NCBI RefSeq assembly: GCF_000152905.1
Contig: NZ_AAMY01000010.1
Span: 51,161 to 115,160, forward strand
Direction of reading: 5' to 3'
Length of the DNA stretch: 64,000 nt
Source of the DNA: Nitrobacter sp. Nb-311A
GTDB lineage: Bacteria; Pseudomonadota; Alphaproteobacteria; Rhizobiales; Xanthobacteraceae
The translations under genes and the position numbers were made by a program. The notes under the pieces were generated by a model, which was not told the origin of the DNA, ran no database searches, and saw only the letters and a list, made by a program, of their open reading frames with translations. Positions 63,084 through 64,000 of this stretch are shown here, piece after piece. Each line of letters opens with the position of its first letter. Positions within the stretch are counted from its first letter, which is position 1.

Positions 63084-63122
63084 ATGGGGAAACTCTCTGC
63101 TGCCACCGTCAAGGCCGCAAAG
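63084..63122 (+). pseudogene. 5' end of a second integrase gene, broken by an IS21-family element
   Basis: ATG 63084, preceded by GGAGGAC, encodes MGKLSAATVKAAK, the characteristic start of P4-type integrases with an N-terminal DUF4102 domain. After 13 codons it runs into the insertion sequence end at 63123. Its position just 3' of the tRNA, reading away from it, is standard for a tRNA-borne genomic island. Confidence 0.65.
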
Positions 63123-64000
63123 TGTCAATCGGCTCGCAAATTTGACCCCGTATCGGCGTTCAATTTTGACCCCTTCGCGCGGCGTGGTTTGAGGGTAGCG
63201 CTCGACTCGTCGGAGCTGGCCGGGATTGCGGAGACGAGACGAGCGCGGGTGGCGTGATCGTCGTCGCGGCTTTTGAAGCGCCAGCTGTCGTTACCGGTTT
63301 CGACGATGTCGCAGTGGTGGGTCAACCGGTCGAGCAGCGCGGTGGTCATCTTGGCGTCGCCGAACACGCTGGGCCATTCGCCGAAGGCGAGATTGGTGGT
63401 GACGATGACGGAAGCACGCTCGTAGAGCCGGCTGACGAGATGGAACAGCAACTGGCCGCCGGATTGGGCAAAGGGCAGATATCCGAGTTCGTCGAGCACG
63501 ATGAAGTCCATCCGGGTCAGATGTTCGGCAAGCCGGCCCTGACGTCCGTTACGGGTCTCGATCTCGAGGCGATTGACGAGGTCGACCACGTTGTAGAAGC
63601 GACCGCGGGCGCCGGATCGGATGCAGCTTCTGGCGATTGCGATGGCCAGGTGGGTTTTGCCTGTGCCGGTGCCGCCGACGAGCACGACGTTGCGCTGCTG
63701 GGCGATGAAGCCGCCGCCGGCGAGATCATTGACGAGCGTCTGATTGATCGGCGTGCCTTCGAACTGGAAGTCATCGAGATCCTTGGCCAATGGCAGCTTG
63801 GCGATGGTGAGCTGGTACTTGATCGACCGCGCCTGCTTCTCGTTGATCTCGGCGCTGAGCAGGTCGCCGACGATGTGCTGAGGTTCGTGCTGGCGCTTGA
63901 CGGCCGTCGCCATGATCTCGTCGAAGGCAGCCCTCATTCCGTAGAGTTTGAGCTCACCATGAGGTCGAAGATTTGGGTTCGTTCCATCAGATGGTCCTCC
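63123..64000. mobile_element. IS21-family insertion sequence, right end outside window
   Basis: The element end begins TGTCAATCGGCTCGC. It has two TTTGACCCC repeats (63141-63149 and about 63164-63172), as expected of the multiple terminal repeats of IS21. The istB-type gene fills the rest; istA should lie beyond 64000. Confidence 0.8.
63125..63937 (-). CDS. istB: IstB-type ATPase of IS21 family, N-terminus frameshifted
   Basis: This 270-residue AAA+ helper of IS21 transposition has Walker [18 protein letters not shown], Walker [13 protein letters not shown] and the sensor region [12 protein letters not shown]. It acts with the IstA transposase as a target-selection ATPase. The family N-terminus [10 protein letters not shown] is present from ATG 63987, but it is out of frame with the rest: a G is missing at ATGGTGAGCTC (expected ATGGGTGAGCTC, around 63957-63960). 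The frame given starts at the internal ATG 63937 (MRAAFDEIM), about 17 residues short of normal. Activity is uncertain. Confidence 0.88.
   Translation of the reverse strand: MRAAFDEIMATAVKRQHEPQHIVGDLLSAEINEKQARSIKYQLTIAKLPLAKDLDDFQFEGTPINQTLVNDLAGGGFIAQQRNVVLVGGTGTGKTHLAIAIARSCIRSGARGRFYNVVDLVNRLEIETRNGRQGRLAEHLTRMDFIVLDELGYLPFAQSGGQLLFHLVSRLYERASVIVTTNLAFGEWPSVFGDAKMTTALLDRLTHHCDIVETGNDSWRFKSRDDDHATRARLVSAIPASSDESSATLKPRRAKGSKLNADTGSNLRAD

Noticed and set aside
1..64000. CRISPR array
   Set aside because: No run of regularly spaced identical repeats was seen; the recurring intergenic repeats are far apart and modular.

Overview
The window is high-GC chromosomal DNA from an alphaproteobacterium of the Bradyrhizobium/Nitrobacter/Rhodopseudomonas group (family Nitrobacteraceae). 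The assignment is an inference from gene content and order: a fused ispDF, an AdoCbl-dependent ribonucleotide reductase, a BA14K-type secreted protein, the dusB-ntrBC-ntrYX-dat-hfq-hflX string, popZ upstream of valS, and LexA boxes of the alphaproteobacterial GTTC-N7-GTTC type. No 16S gene is present, so the genus is not fixed.

Layout. 1-9400: partial nrdJ with a long leader, BA14K protein, uvrA, an outer-membrane barrel protein, ssb, a cold-shock protein and a haem-degrading-type monooxygenase. uvrA and ssb each carry a candidate LexA box. 9676-19919: rpmG, a TolC protein, popZ, valS, an MFS permease, a 3-methyladenine glycosylase, lipA, a P-loop kinase and a Coq10/RatA protein. 20033-32294: pncC and ispDF, then the nitrogen-regulation cluster dusB-ntrB-ntrC, ntrY-ntrX, D-amino-acid aminotransferase, hfq and hflX. 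32516-35832: aldehyde dehydrogenase, mazG, queC. 35974-43944: a heavy-metal RND efflux operon (small His/Cys protein, czcC, czcB, czcA), a CxxC carboxymuconolactone-decarboxylase-family protein divergent from a TetR regulator, an IS5-type transposase relic and ynfA. 44005-52189: a tightly overlapping minus-strand operon (dac, tmk, holB, metG, tatD, MBL hydrolase), with rlpA and a PilZ protein upstream.

From 52636 to 62872 lies a 10.2-kb integrated element bounded by a 44-bp direct repeat that is the 5' half of tRNA-Ser(UGA). It looks like a phage satellite: tyrosine integrase (now frameshifted), Arc-type repressor, AlpA-type regulator, Toprim protein and P4/D5-type primase-helicase, two small ORFs, a lone HK97-type major capsid gene, and a left-hand cargo zone. 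The cargo has two plus-strand genes or gene pairs, a WYL+TerB-like protein and an HNH protein with an overlapping leader ORF. Each is preceded by the same kind of folded leader, whose closing stem contains the Shine-Dalgarno sequence. This repeated leader/cargo module is the best candidate in the window for something undescribed. On the far side of the intact tRNA a second, unrelated integrase gene begins and is broken after 13 codons by an IS21-family element that runs off the window, so the same tRNA has been used by two islands.

Several copies of dispersed palindromic repeats sit between genes. One lies inside the uvrA reading frame and another forms the end of mazG.
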